A stretch of 64,000 nucleotides of DNA from JAHEEL01 sp963715255 (GTDB lineage: Bacteria; Actinomycetota; Acidimicrobiia; Spongiisociales; UBA5794): the NCBI GenBank assembly GCA_963715255.1, contig CAVQRN010000002.1, positions 248,001-312,000 of the forward strand, written 5' to 3'. This document shows positions 18,073 through 27,267 of the stretch, piece by piece. A program made the position numbers and the translations under genes. The notes beneath the pieces are model-generated. The model ran no database searches. It was not told where the DNA came from and saw nothing but the letters and a program-made list of their open reading frames with translations. Position 1 is the stretch's first letter. Every line of letters starts with the position of its first letter.

Positions 18073-18183
18073 CGGTGAGCGGACAGCAGACACCTCGACA
18101 ACAGACCAAAGCCAGAAACCATGCGAAGGTGGCGTGCGGTCCCGCTGTCGGCTGTCCGCTGTCCGCTGTCCACTGTCCACTCC
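18073..18183. repeat. Opposed short-repeat cluster (ACAGC type)
   Basis: Left arm GAGCGGACAGCAGACACC (about 18077-18094). Right arm is about five tandem GCTGTCC-like units (about 18143-18180). The arms are complementary (GCGGACAGC with GCTGTCCGC) and can pair in several registers. It lies between the divergent starts of cysS and the GDPD gene. Confidence 0.7.
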
Positions 18184-18200
18184 ATCCCTATGATGGATTC

Positions 18201-18903
18201 ATGCTTATCTACGGCCACCGCGGGGCTTCGACGCACGTGCGTGCGAACACGGTCGAGGCGTACGCGCTTGCTGTCGAACAAGGTGCCGATGGCGTCGAAC
18301 TCGACGTCCGCAGAAGCCGGGACGGCGCCATCGTGATCTACCACGACGACCGCCCGGCACCCGACGCAACACCGTTCGTCGAACTCGATCTCAGTGAGAT
18401 CAGAGCAACAACGCCCTGGGTCCCGACCCTCGACGAGGCTTGGGATGCGCTCGGTCCGAGCGCCCTTCTCAACATCGAGATCAAGAATGCGTACGGCCAA
18501 CCCGACTACGACCCAACGCATCGCCTCGCCGCTGCGGTCGTCCAGTGGATCGCCGATCACGACACGGGCGATCGCATCCTCGTGTCCTCGTTCAACACCC
18601 AAACGCTCGACGCCGTGAAGGACCTCAACCCGGCCATCCGAACCGGGCTGCTCGCTATGCCGTGGCTCGACCCCGTTGTCGTGTTCACACAAGCGCGAGA
18701 AGGGCCACGTGTCTGCGAATCTCGCCCTGGCACGGACTCTGGGCGACGCCGAGCGGATCGTTGAGGCGGCGGGAGATCTCGCTGTGCTGGTATGGACGGT
18801 GAACGACCCCGGTGATGCCGTCGCACTTGCGGACGCGGGGATCGCAGGTATCTTCACGGATGATCCCGGGCTAATGGTGGAGACGCTCAGCGGTAGAGAG
18901 TGA
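18201..18903 (+). CDS. Glycerophosphodiester phosphodiesterase (one frameshift)
   Basis: A GDPD-family TIM barrel from the ATG at 18201. Catalytic features: YGHRGASTHVRANTVEAY (HR and N), GVELDVRRSRDGAIVIYHDD (E-x-D and H) and LLNIEIKN. These enzymes hydrolyse glycerophosphodiesters to glycerol-3-phosphate and an alcohol. Near 18685-18700 the reading leaves the frame; one base beyond, EKGHVSANLALARTLGDAER continues the fold to VWTVNDPGDAVALADAGIAG and a stop at 18903. The total length is one base over a multiple of three. It appears short for a GDPD (about 234 codons). There is no signal peptide, so it is cytoplasmic. Confidence 0.8.
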
Positions 18904-19372
18904 CCGCAGCGGCGACGGCGATACCCTCGTCCCTGCCGACCGAACCCATACCGTCGGTGGTCGTGGCCTTGACCGACACCGCCGACCGATCAATGCGCAA
19001 CACCGCTGCCAACCGATCGCGGATCTCGTCGCGGTGAGGTCCCACCCGCACCGACTGAGCGACAACAGTCACGTCGACGTTGCCTACGAGGTGTGCCCGA
19101 TCCTCGATCTTTCGAACCACCCTGGCGAGCACCTCCATCGAGTCGATGCCCTCCATCTCTGGATCGGAAGATGGAAAGTGCACACCGAGATCGCCGAGAG
19201 CGAGCGCTCCCAGGAGTGCATCGGCAACCGCATGAGCGACCACGTCTCCGTCGCTCGTGGCTTCGATGCCTCGTGTCGTATCGACAACGACGCCGCCAAG
19301 CAAGATTGGACCACTCCCGCCAAAACGGTGGGCATCAAACCCCCAACCGATCCTCGCTGGTGAGCTAGCCAT
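18887..19372 (-). CDS. ispF: 2-C-methyl-D-erythritol 2,4-cyclodiphosphate synthase
   Basis: 161 residues, the normal length. It converts CDP-methylerythritol 2-phosphate to the cyclodiphosphate in the MEP isoprenoid pathway. Metal ligands lie in GWGFDAHRF (Asp and His) and SDGDVVAHAVADALLGAL (His). KATTTDGMGSVGRDEGIAV is the conserved C-terminal block. It overlaps ispD by 8 bp (coupled translation), and its 3' end overlaps the tail of the convergent GDPD gene by 17 bp. Confidence 0.96.
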   Translation of the reverse strand: MASSPARIGWGFDAHRFGGSGPILLGGVVVDTTRGIEATSDGDVVAHAVADALLGALALGDLGVHFPSSDPEMEGIDSMEVLARVVRKIEDRAHLVGNVDVTVVAQSVRVGPHRDEIRDRLAAVLRIDRSAVSVKATTTDGMGSVGRDEGIAVAAAVTLYR

Positions 19373-19997
19373 GATGTCGGGAGCGTAGCGCCTCCGCCAC
19401 TGCCAAGTCTTCCGGATAGGTCACCTTGAGATTGGCGGGATCCCCGCCAACGATGGCGATCGTGCCACCGATCGCCTCGACCATCGAGGCATCATCGGTG
19501 GCATCCGCGCCGGATGCCGCGTGCGCAGCTCGCAGCGTCTCCAGATCGAATCCCTGGGGAGTCTGGACCGCAACGAGGTCGCCACGATCCACCGTCTCCA
19601 CGACGATGTCTCCTGCAATCCGCTTGAGCGTGTCTCGAATCGGGATCGCCGGCACAACACCAGCAACGTCACCTATCAAGAAACGGTCGATCACCCTTCG
19701 CACAAGATCTGCGGTAACCAGCGGCCTTGCCGCATCGTGGATGAGCACGAGTCCGGCACGATCAGAGATCGCCGCCAGTCCCGAAGCAACAGAGTCGCGG
19801 CGTCGATCGCCACCGGGTACGGCACCGTCGAGATCTCCGACGATAATGAGATGGTCGACACCGCCGTCAAGCAGGGCACGCTCACTCTGCTGCCAGATCG
19901 GAATTCCACCGACTTCGACGTTGTGCTTCTTCCGACCGAACCGAGTGCCCCGGCCTGCGGCCAACAGGAGTCCCCAGATCGGCATGCTCTCGTTCAT
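19365..19997 (-). CDS. ispD: 2-C-methyl-D-erythritol 4-phosphate cytidylyltransferase
   Basis: 210 residues from the ATG at 19997. The CTP-binding signature is GLLLAAGRGTRFGRKKHNVEVGG; DRRRDSVASGL and LVLIHDAARPLV are the further conserved blocks, and AVQTPQGFDLETLRAAH the substrate-pocket block. It makes CDP-methylerythritol for IspF, encoded immediately downstream with an 8-bp overlap. It follows carD, as in mycobacteria (carD-ispD-ispF). Confidence 0.95.
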   Translation of the reverse strand: MNESMPIWGLLLAAGRGTRFGRKKHNVEVGGIPIWQQSERALLDGGVDHLIIVGDLDGAVPGGDRRRDSVASGLAAISDRAGLVLIHDAARPLVTADLVRRVIDRFLIGDVAGVVPAIPIRDTLKRIAGDIVVETVDRGDLVAVQTPQGFDLETLRAAHAASGADATDDASMVEAIGGTIAIVGGDPANLKVTYPEDLAVAEALRSRHHG

Positions 19998-20028
19998 GAT
20001 CCGAATGGTATCCGGTCGCCGTCGGAGG

Positions 20029-21012
20029 TCAGTCCTCTTCTGGAATCTCGACCTTCGGAAGCGCACGCTCCAGGCGTTTCGTCGCCTCCTCTTCGGAGAT
20101 GTTGAGCGAAAACTGCAGTTCACTGATGATGATCAGACGGGCTTTGGCCAGCATCCGCTTCAGCGCCGGCGAGATTCCCTTGATCTTCTGGGCGTAGTCG
20201 AGATCGCGGATGACCTCAGCGACCTGGAAGATGTCGCCGCTGTTGATCTTCTCCGTGAGCACTTTGTACCAGCGACTCCAGTTGGATCCCGCTTCCTGCG
20301 GCTCACCGCGCAGCGTCTGGAAGACCTGGCGGGACTTCGACTTGGAGATCACCGGACGGACGCCGCGTTCCATAGCCGAAGCCGCAGGGACCCTGACGAT
20401 GAGTTGATCGGTTGCGATTTCGAGAACGTAGAAGTCCTGCTTCTCGCCCTTGAACTCGAGTTTCTCCCTGCGGACGATGGTCGCCGCACCGTGGTGGGGG
20501 TAGACAACCTTGTCGCCAACGCCGAACGGATCGGGATTCAATTTCGGTCTTCGCGCCGCCGACGACGTGGCGGGAGCCTTCGTCGCCACCGCCGTCTCCA
20601 CCGGGGCTTTCTTCGCGGGGGATTTCCTCGCGGGAGCCTTCTTCACGGGAGCCTTCTTCACGGAAGCCTTCTTCACGGGAGTCTTGTTCGCGGCAGTCTT
20701 CTTCGCGGGAGCCGGCTTCTTCACGGAGGCTTTCTTCGCGGGAGCCTTCTTCGCGGGAGCCGGCTTCGCCGCCGCCTTCTTCACGGAGGCCTTCTTCGCG
20801 GGAGCCGGCTTCGCCGCCGCCTTCTTCACGGAGGCCTTCTTCGCGGGAGCCGGCTTCGCCGCCGCCTTCTTCACGGGGGCCTTCTTCGCGGGAGCCGACT
20901 TCGCCGCCGCCTTCCTCACGGTGGCTTTCTTCGCGGGGGCCGGCTTTGCCGCCGTCTTGTTCACGGGGGCTTTGTTGGTCGTCGTCTTTGCGGCAGTGTT
21001 TTTCGTCGCCAA
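20029..21012 (-). CDS. carD: CarD-family RNA polymerase-binding regulator with histone H1-like N-terminal tail
   Basis: 327 residues from a TTG start. The C-terminal 172 residues are a complete CarD: the RNA-polymerase-interacting domain (FGVGDKVVYPHHGAATIVRR) and a helical DNA-binding domain with the conserved Trp (SNWSRWYKVLTEKI). The usual protein is about 160 residues. Here some 155 residues precede it, built from Lys/Ala/Pro repeats such as AAAKPAPAKKASVKK, encoded by imperfect 45-54-bp tandem repeats at about 20590-21000. CarD stabilises the open promoter complex at rRNA and other promoters; the tail would add strong non-specific DNA binding, like histone H1 or HupB tails (inference). 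It is followed by ispD. Confidence 0.92.
   Translation of the reverse strand: MATKNTAAKTTTNKAPVNKTAAKPAPAKKATVRKAAAKSAPAKKAPVKKAAAKPAPAKKASVKKAAAKPAPAKKASVKKAAAKPAPAKKAPAKKASVKKPAPAKKTAANKTPVKKASVKKAPVKKAPARKSPAKKAPVETAVATKAPATSSAARRPKLNPDPFGVGDKVVYPHHGAATIVRREKLEFKGEKQDFYVLEIATDQLIVRVPAASAMERGVRPVISKSKSRQVFQTLRGEPQEAGSNWSRWYKVLTEKINSGDIFQVAEVIRDLDYAQKIKGISPALKRMLAKARLIIISELQFSLNISEEEATKRLERALPKVEIPEED
20590..21000. repeat. Coding tandem repeats in carD tail
   Basis: Imperfect direct repeats of the unit GCCTTCTTCGCGGGAGCCGG and neighbours, on the plus strand, encode the Lys/Ala/Pro tail of CarD. Units differ by a few bases, and three 54-bp copies at about 20750-20900 are nearly identical. 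Tail length is likely to vary between strains by slippage. Confidence 0.85.
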
Positions 21013-21077
21013 AGGTCACCCTGGGGTCGCTGAAGCGCGAGTGTACCGGCCGCTCCGGCAGTACCGGCCCGGGGGTA

Positions 21078-22140
21078 TCAGTCCTCGAGATGCTGGTTGA
21101 GGATGCCGTTCCCCTGGCCCAGATAGGCTCGGATCCTTGATGCGCGTTTTGGCCCGACCCCGTCGATCGCATCGAGTTCCTCTGTCGTCGCAGCAAGCAG
21201 TCGTTGATGTGTCCCGAATCGTTTCTGAATCCGATAGCGCACTGAGTCGGGAATCCGCGGAATCGCTGCCAGGGCCCGAACACCCCGCGGAGTCACTTCC
21301 TGGTCGAGGGGAACGAGACCAAGCACATCGCCAACTCTCGCGGTGTGATAGAGATCCTCCGTCGATATCTCACTGAGCCTGGCAATCACCGATGAACCGC
21401 GACCGCGGCTTTCGCGTTTGGTAGTCGGCGTTCACCAGGTCGACCAGCTCGGAAACTCCGTCCGCAACGTCTGTCGCCTGCAAGCGCACGAGCGGGGCTT
21501 CGTCCCCTAACTCGACCGAAACGAGTTCGAGTTGCTCCACGTGTCTGAGAACGAGCGCAGCTCGCTGGATGACCTTCACCGCGTCCCGCATGGTCACGAT
21601 GTCGTCGATCTCGTAGAGCGACAAGCGTTCCACCGCGTCGTCCAAACGACCGCGCAACCGTTCAAGCGATTGGAGTCGGTGGTTGGCCTCCGCGAAGAGC
21701 GCCGTCGGGGGCTGAAGAGTGAACCGCTGCTGTCCGACATAGAGGACAGCGCGATCGCGACCCTCTTCGCTCACCGCGAGAACCGGTTGACCCGTCTGTG
21801 AGGCAAGTCGATCCGCGGTCCGGAATCGCGTCCCTGTCTCGTCGGTCGGAATCCTTGGATCGGGGATGAAGTGCACGTTCGCACGAGAGATCGTCTTCGT
21901 TGCGTCGTCGATCACGATCCCGCCATCCATCTTGGCGAGCTCCGCGATGCGCTGAGCAGTAATCGGCACATCGACGAATCGGAATCCGCCGGTGCACAGG
22001 TCGTCGATATCCGAATTCACTGCAATCACCATCAGCATCCCGGTCCCCTGCTGAAATACCAGCTCCGCAGCATCCCTCAGCGTCGTGCCGGGGGCGAACC
22101 GACGAAGCACATCGAGCGGTGGTAGCGCTTTCGGTGTCAT
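21078..22140 (-). CDS. disA: DNA integrity scanning diadenylate cyclase (one frameshift; altered catalytic motifs)
   Basis: About 353 residues, the DisA length, but read in two frames that join near 21395 (one base extra). The N-terminal DAC domain makes c-di-AMP from two ATP. The linker helices follow, then a C-terminal helix-hairpin-helix domain (TEELDAIDGVGPKRASRIRA) that binds branched DNA. The catalytic motifs deviate: the usual DGA reads DGG (KMDGGIVIDD), and the usual RHR reads RFR (ETGTRFRTADR). It lies between radA and carD, as in mycobacteria. The identity is firm; activity is doubtful on the motif changes. Confidence 0.9.
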
Positions 22141-22182
22141 CCTGGATGCAGGCTAGTCCAACGGGCCACCGATCGGATCCGA

Positions 22183-23524
22183 TCAAGGGACCACACCAGC
22201 CCTCGCGGGAATCACACGCAGCCCCCGCCGGGTGTCGGCGCCGGGCGGACGCATCCCCAACTCACTGAGAACATCACCGAGATTCCGCCGATCAGCAGCC
22301 TCGACAACTCGGCTGATAGCGAGCCGGCGACTTTCAGATCGTCGGCGGTCTGCCTGCTCAACCCTCCGCACCTCCCCGGTTAGGCCCACCTCTCCCCATG
22401 CGGCAATCGATCCGAGAGGAACTCCGGTGACAGCCGAGGCGATGGCAAGTGCCGTTGGTAGATCGGCAGCAGGCTCACTGATCGAGAGGCCGCCCATCAC
22501 GGATACGTACACCTCACGCCCGCCCATCGAGATCCCGCCGTGTCGTTCGAGAGCGGCGAGTATCTGGTGAACCCGCGATGCCGGCAGGCCTTTCACGCTA
22601 CGCCGAGGTTGCGCAGATCGGGTCGGCGCCGTGAGAGCCTGAATCTCGACGATCAGGGAGCGTCGCCCGTCAAGCGCCGGGAACAGCACGCTCCCGGCCG
22701 ATGTTCCGTCGCGACCGCCCGAAAGAACCGCACTCGGATCGATCATCGGGTCGAGGCCGCGGTCCGTCATCTCGAACACCCCGATTTCGTTCACCGAGCC
22801 GAATCGATTCTTCATGCCCCGGAGGAACCGGAGGTTTCGATGCGGATCACCATCCAGCGAAAGGACGACATCGACCATGTGCTCGAGGCTCTTCGGACCG
22901 GCGATTGCACCGTCCTTCGTAATATGACCGATGAGGAGAACCGCAACATCGGCCCCCTTCGCAGCTGCGATCAAGCGGGCCGCCGAACCACGGATTGCAC
23001 CCGTGCTCCCGGCACCGTTCTCTCCTGCGACGCCGGTCACGGTCTGGATCGAATCAATCACCACAAGCGGATACGTCCCGGATCGGATGAGGTCGCAAAG
23101 CTGCTCAACATCGGATTCGGTGGTGATCAAGAGGCCGTCTGCAATGGCTCCAATCCGCCGCGCTCTCAACCCCACCTGAGGGCCGCGACTCCTCGCCGGT
23201 GGCAACGAGAACACCCACACCGGCTTCGGCAAGCGCCGATCCGATCTCCAGAACGAGCGTGGACTTGCCAACTCCCGGAGCGCCACCGAGCAGCGCCACC
23301 GAACCCGGAACAAGACCCCCACCCAGAACGCGATCGAACTCGTCGATTCCGGTGTGAAGACGGTCGAGTCGATCGCCGACGACGTCGCCTATGGGTGTCG
23401 GCGCGCTGACCAGACGACCGTCGGCGACCGCTTCGAGGAGCGTTCCCGAGCCGCGGCATTGTGGGCAGAACCCCATCCAACGGCTGGTGCGGTATGAGCA
23501 ATGGGTGCATCGGTAGTCAGCCAT
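22183..23524 (-). CDS. radA: DNA repair protein RadA (one frameshift)
   Basis: About 446 residues once one base is removed from the CCC/GGG run near 23187. Starting at the ATG at 23524: a four-Cys zinc finger (CTHCSYRTSRWMGFCPQC), a RecA-like ATPase with Walker A GAPGVGKST and the GEES motif, Walker B VVIDSIQT, the RadA-specific KNRFG, and a C-terminal Lon-like domain (SVMGGLSISEPAADLPTALA). RadA drives branch migration of recombination intermediates and directly precedes disA here, as in Bacillus and Mycobacterium. Two further residues near the break (SPQV versus SQV) fit the family after correction. Confidence 0.92.
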
Positions 23525-23551
23525 GAACCACACCGTAGGAAACGGGTGGGA

Positions 23552-23652
23552 CAGAAAACAGCGGACCGGCAACAGGCCACAGCAGACAGCAGACAGCAGA
23601 CAGCAGCGACGGTCTACCGCAGACTGTGGGCTGTCCGCTGTTGGCTGGCCTA
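23552..23652. repeat. Opposed short-repeat cluster (ACAGC/ACAGGC type)
   Basis: Left part: ACAGCGGACCGGCAACAGG followed by four AGCAGAC/CAGACAG-like units to about 23607. Right part: GGGCTGTCCGCTGTTGGCTG (about 23627-23647), complementary to the left. It lies between the divergent radA and the zinc-ribbon protein gene. Confidence 0.7.
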
Positions 23653-23769
23653 ACGGCGTCGAATTACCCAGTAGACGATCATCCCAACGACCAAAACGAG
23701 GAACAGAGCCCCGAGGACATTCCCAAAGGTCCAGGGCTCAGCGACGCGAACCAGCGCAATACACGGCAT
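23650..23769 (-). CDS. Possible 39-residue single-span membrane protein
   Basis: A short frame whose C-terminus (WTFGNVLGALFLVLVVGMIVYWVIRRR) is a clean membrane segment followed by three arginines, a topology rarely seen by chance. The start is unsure: the ATG at 23769 has no visible ribosome binding site. The frame ends inside the repeat cluster. It might be a real small membrane protein or a chance product of GC-rich sequence. Confidence 0.35.
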   Translation of the reverse strand: MPCIALVRVAEPWTFGNVLGALFLVLVVGMIVYWVIRRR

Positions 23770-23816
23770 TCGTGCCACAATACCCGAACACGCCCCGCTC
23801 GGAAGACTGCAAACGG

Positions 23817-24680
23817 ATGGACCAGGACAAACCCGACTTCGACGATCTCTTCGAACCGTTCGAACTCGGAGAGACCCCACCAGAGCCGACGACACCGCGC
23901 CGTCAGCAACCTACGCCGGCACCCAGAGCTCCGGCACCCATGGCACCAACCCACGTCGCTGGTTCCGAAGTGCCGACCGTTCCGTGCCCCTCGTGCGGAG
24001 CGCACAATCCTGACTTCAATCGCCACTGCGAACAATGCGGCGCTCGCCTGAGCCAGGATCCGCTCCCCGTGGCCCCGGCGCCGAATCTCCGGACCTCACC
24101 GGGAGGTCGTGCCCTCGGCGTACTTGGTGCTGTGGTACTCCTCGTGGCGCTCGCGGCGCTGATCTTCAACGTCTTTCGCGGAGGAGACGACGTCGCAGAG
24201 AGCTCAACGACCACTTCATCGGCGACCACTATCCCCGTGGTCGCTGTCGAACTATTCCCTTCCGCGATTGAAGCGAGTTCATACCTCAACGGACACGACC
24301 CTGAGCATCTGATCGATGGAGATGCCGATACCGACTGGAACGACGACGGTGCTCGGGGCGTCGATGCGTGGGTGCGGTTCTCCTTCGCACAGCCGGTACG
24401 GATCACCGAGATCGAGCTTCAGAACCTCTTCGACGAAGATCGGTTCAAGAAGAACTACAAGATCCAGGGCTACCTCATCACCACCGACGACCTGACGATC
24501 GAGATCTCCGGGCGACTGGCAAACACAAACGACCCGCAGCGTGTACCGATCGCGAGCCTCGGCACCACCGAGTTGACCATCGAAGTGAAGAGCACGTACC
24601 CGGCCGAACCGGCGGGTGACCGCCCACCGTTCAACGAGCTAGCACTGCAATCAGTGCGCTTCTTCGGCAGCGAAGGCTGA
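23817..24680 (+). CDS. Zinc-ribbon membrane protein with extracytoplasmic discoidin-like domain
   Basis: 287 residues from the ATG at 23817. The order is: an acidic/Pro-rich N-terminus; a zinc ribbon (CPSCGAHNPDFNRHCEQCG, residues about 57-75); a membrane segment (ALGVLGAVVLLVALAALIFNV); a Ser/Thr linker; then an F5/8 type C or NADase-type glycan-binding domain (ASSYLNGHDPEHLIDGDADT, DWNDDGARGVDAWVRFSFAQ, RITEIELQNLF). Such proteins have a cytoplasmic zinc ribbon and an outside sugar-binding domain. The ligand is unknown. It is convergent with the importer permease; the gap holds opposed repeats. Confidence 0.8.
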   Translation: MDQDKPDFDDLFEPFELGETPPEPTTPRRQQPTPAPRAPAPMAPTHVAGSEVPTVPCPSCGAHNPDFNRHCEQCGARLSQDPLPVAPAPNLRTSPGGRALGVLGAVVLLVALAALIFNVFRGGDDVAESSTTTSSATTIPVVAVELFPSAIEASSYLNGHDPEHLIDGDADTDWNDDGARGVDAWVRFSFAQPVRITEIELQNLFDEDRFKKNYKIQGYLITTDDLTIEISGRLANTNDPQRVPIASLGTTELTIEVKSTYPAEPAGDRPPFNELALQSVRFFGSEG

Positions 24681-24686
24681 TTGACC

Positions 24687-24848
24687 GAGTAGCTGAGTAG
24701 CTGAGTAGCTGAGTAGCGCGGGTGATCCGACCCGACACCGTTGCCGTGCTTCGCCCGATCGCCTGGAATCCGGTGCCGTACCGAACTGCTCGGTCACCGA
24801 CGGCCCCTTCGGCGTCCGTCTCCGCTACTCCGCTACTCCGCTACTTGA
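24687..24848. repeat. Opposed GAGTAGC-type repeat arms between convergent genes
   Basis: Left arm: four GAGTAGCT units starting 7 bases after the stop of the zinc-ribbon protein. Right arm: about three CTCCGCTA units (about 24821-24847), ending a few bases before the permease stop codon on the other strand. The arms are inverted relative to each other, 100 bp apart. They could form a long slipped hairpin and serve as a bidirectional terminator. Confidence 0.75.
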
Positions 24849-24850
24849 GC

Positions 24851-26143
24851 TCAGATCGCTTCGCCCTTGCGGTATCTCAGGCCGTCCGCGGCGGGCATCC
24901 TCAGTCGCTGGGTGGCCAGAGACAGAACCAGCAACGTCACGAGGTATGGCAGAGCGGCGACCACTTGCGTGGGGACGGAATCCGTCATGAGATACCAGCC
25001 GAGGAAGAATGCCGCTGCGACTCCCTGGATGATCGCGGCCGTCACCTTGCCACGCGTGAGCGCCCATACCGTCATGATCGCGAGCGCAATGGCGGCAACG
25101 AGCAGCAGCGCATGCACGGCTTCACCTTGCCTGAGGCTCAACGCGTCGGCATAACCGAATACGGAAGCGCCCGCGGCTACACCGAACGGGTACCAGTTCC
25201 CGAAGATCAGCGCAGCAAGGCCGATGAAGCCTCGCCCGGCCGTCATGCCCTCTCGGTAGATCCCGGCCTGGACGACGACCAGATAGGCGCCGCCGAGACC
25301 TGCGAGCGCTCCGGAGATCACCACCGCGTAGTACTTCATCCGGAGCACGCGAACGCCGAGGGACTCTGCCGCGTACGGGTTTTCACCGCACGACCGGAGC
25401 CGGAGACCCCATGCCGTGCGCCACAGCAGCCACCAGGTCGCGGGAATGATCAACAACGCGACCAGCGTCAACCACGACATCTTCGTTGTGAATCCGGCGA
25501 GAAGACCGGCGACGTCCGATATGAAGAAGATTGCTCGATCCTCGACCCAGTTGAGCGCGTCCGATATCAGCGGGACATCGAAGGTACCGATCTGCGATTG
25601 GATCCTCGGCGACTGTGTGGCGCCTCCTCCCGACTCCGGGCTGTATACGACAACTGAGAGGAAGCGCATCGCGCCGGCCGCAAGGATGTTGATCGCGACA
25701 CCCGACACGATGTGGTCAACGGCGAACGTGACCGTGGCAATAGCGTGGATGAGCCCGAAGATCGCTCCCCCCATGATGCCGAAGGCGACTCCATACCAAG
25801 GGCCGAGGTCCCATCCTGCCCATGCCCCAAACCACGTGCCCGCGACCATCATGCCTTCGAGGCCGATATTCACAACACCCGAGCGCTCCGAGAAGAGGCC
25901 ACCAAGGCCGGCAAGCATGATCGGAATTCCGAGACGGATGGCTGCCGCCCACGTGCCGGACGACGTCAGCTCAGTGGTGCCCGCGATCGCCTGAACGATC
26001 GACAACAACAGGATGCCAGCGAGAGCAAGAGCCGTGTACCGCAGTGCCCGCGACTCCAGCAACGATGGCTTGGCATCAACGTCCGGCTCGAACTCGGCGC
26101 TATCCGGAAGCCGGGTGTTCGAATCGTCGAGACGACCGGTCAT
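24851..26143 (-). CDS. Nucleoside ABC transporter permease 2 (YufQ-like)
   Basis: 430 residues, nine to ten membrane segments. BPD_transp_2 family: PIMLAGLGGLFSERSGVVNI, then GLEGMMVAGTWFGAWAGWDL, and the EAA-like coupling region SCGENPYAAESLGVRVLRMK. In YufOPQ/BmpA systems this is the second permease of an importer for guanosine and other nucleosides. The first 30 residues are hydrophilic. It overlaps the upstream permease by 4 bp (ATGA). Confidence 0.9.
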   Translation of the reverse strand: MTGRLDDSNTRLPDSAEFEPDVDAKPSLLESRALRYTALALAGILLLSIVQAIAGTTELTSSGTWAAAIRLGIPIMLAGLGGLFSERSGVVNIGLEGMMVAGTWFGAWAGWDLGPWYGVAFGIMGGAIFGLIHAIATVTFAVDHIVSGVAINILAAGAMRFLSVVVYSPESGGGATQSPRIQSQIGTFDVPLISDALNWVEDRAIFFISDVAGLLAGFTTKMSWLTLVALLIIPATWWLLWRTAWGLRLRSCGENPYAAESLGVRVLRMKYYAVVISGALAGLGGAYLVVVQAGIYREGMTAGRGFIGLAALIFGNWYPFGVAAGASVFGYADALSLRQGEAVHALLLVAAIALAIMTVWALTRGKVTAAIIQGVAAAFFLGWYLMTDSVPTQVVAALPYLVTLLVLSLATQRLRMPAADGLRYRKGEAI

Positions 26144-27267
26144 GCCGACACCTCCTCTCCCACACCGTTCACATCCGTCGACCGCGTTGCGTCGGCCGCT
26201 GCCTTGACCTCACGCCGCTCGATCATTCGGTTCACGACCTCGTATGCCACCACGACGGCAAGGACCACAACACCTTGCATGATCTGCACAACTTCTTTCG
26301 GCGTGTCCTCGAGATCGAGGATCAAGGCAGATCGTTCCATGAAGCCAAACAGGAGCGCACCGAGTGCCATACCGACCGCACTGTTGCGACCAAGCAGGGC
26401 AACAGCGATCCCCGTGAAGCCGAAGTTCCTTGGGAAATCCTGGGTGTAGGAGTGCATGTTGCCGAACATCGTCGAGAGACCGACCATGCCGGCGACGCCT
26501 CCGGAGATCATCATCGTTGTGAGAACCATCCTCTTCGGAGCCACACCACTCAGTCGGGCCGCACCCGGGTTCATGCCCGATGCCCGTAGTTCGAAGCCGA
26601 ACCGCGTGCGCTTCACGAGCAGGTAGTAGAAGATCCCGATCCCGATCGCCACGAACAAGAATCCCTGGAGGGCGATTCCACCCGGTTCGTTGAACCCAAA
26701 CATCGTGAAGAGCCAGTTCAAATCGGGGATCTGGCCCGACTCCGGGAACGTCCGAGTCTTGAGATTGAGCGACGTCGGATCATCGCGGAACCAGTTGGAC
26801 AGAAGATACGCGATCACGCTGAACGCGATGAAGTTCAGCATGATCGTGGAAATGACCTCGTGTACGCCTCTGGTGATCTTCAGGAACCCGGCGATGCCGG
26901 CCCAGATCGCACCCACGAGAACTGCCACCAATATGACGACTGCGATATGCAGTGGCTGCCAGAGGCCGATGTTTCCACCCACCCATCCGGCGAACAGAGC
27001 GGCGAGCAGGTACTGGCCTTCAACACCGATGTTGAACAGCCCCATCTGGAAGCCGACCGCCACCGCAACAGCGGCGATATACAGCGGGATAGCTCGGTTG
27101 ATGATCGACGCAACTGACGTCGTTGTGGCGGCAAAGTCCCACATCGAACTGAACGCATCGATCGGGTTGCGACCGACGGCCAACAAGGCGATCGACGCCA
27201 CAATGAGCGCGAAGATGATCGCCGAAACTGGAGCGAGCAGCGAGAGCAGCATCTTGCGACTGTTCAT
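26140..27267 (-). CDS. Nucleoside ABC transporter permease 1 (YufP-like)
   Basis: 375 residues, about nine membrane segments, same family as its neighbour. MGLFNIGVEGQYLLAALFAG is the family signature, and RASGMNPGAARLSGVAPKRM the cytoplasmic coupling loop that contacts the ATPase. It overlaps the ATPase stop (27264-27267) and the second permease start by 4 bp each, so the three proteins are translated as one unit. Confidence 0.92.
   Translation of the reverse strand: MNSRKMLLSLLAPVSAIIFALIVASIALLAVGRNPIDAFSSMWDFAATTTSVASIINRAIPLYIAAVAVAVGFQMGLFNIGVEGQYLLAALFAGWVGGNIGLWQPLHIAVVILVAVLVGAIWAGIAGFLKITRGVHEVISTIMLNFIAFSVIAYLLSNWFRDDPTSLNLKTRTFPESGQIPDLNWLFTMFGFNEPGGIALQGFLFVAIGIGIFYYLLVKRTRFGFELRASGMNPGAARLSGVAPKRMVLTTMMISGGVAGMVGLSTMFGNMHSYTQDFPRNFGFTGIAVALLGRNSAVGMALGALLFGFMERSALILDLEDTPKEVVQIMQGVVVLAVVVAYEVVNRMIERREVKAAADATRSTDVNGVGEEVSA

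Noticed and set aside
18038..18200. T-box riboswitch before cysS
   Set aside because: No GGGTGG-type T-box sequence or specifier stem is visible; the gap holds opposed short repeats instead.
20510..21100. Long plus-strand frame rich in Phe, Ala and Gly opposite carD
   Set aside because: It is the reverse of the Lys/Ala/Pro tail codons; the minus strand holds a full CarD domain in frame, so this is a shadow.
21078..22140. A separate small HhH protein downstream of disA
   Set aside because: The 103-residue frame is exactly the missing C-terminal domain of DisA and joins to it after one base.
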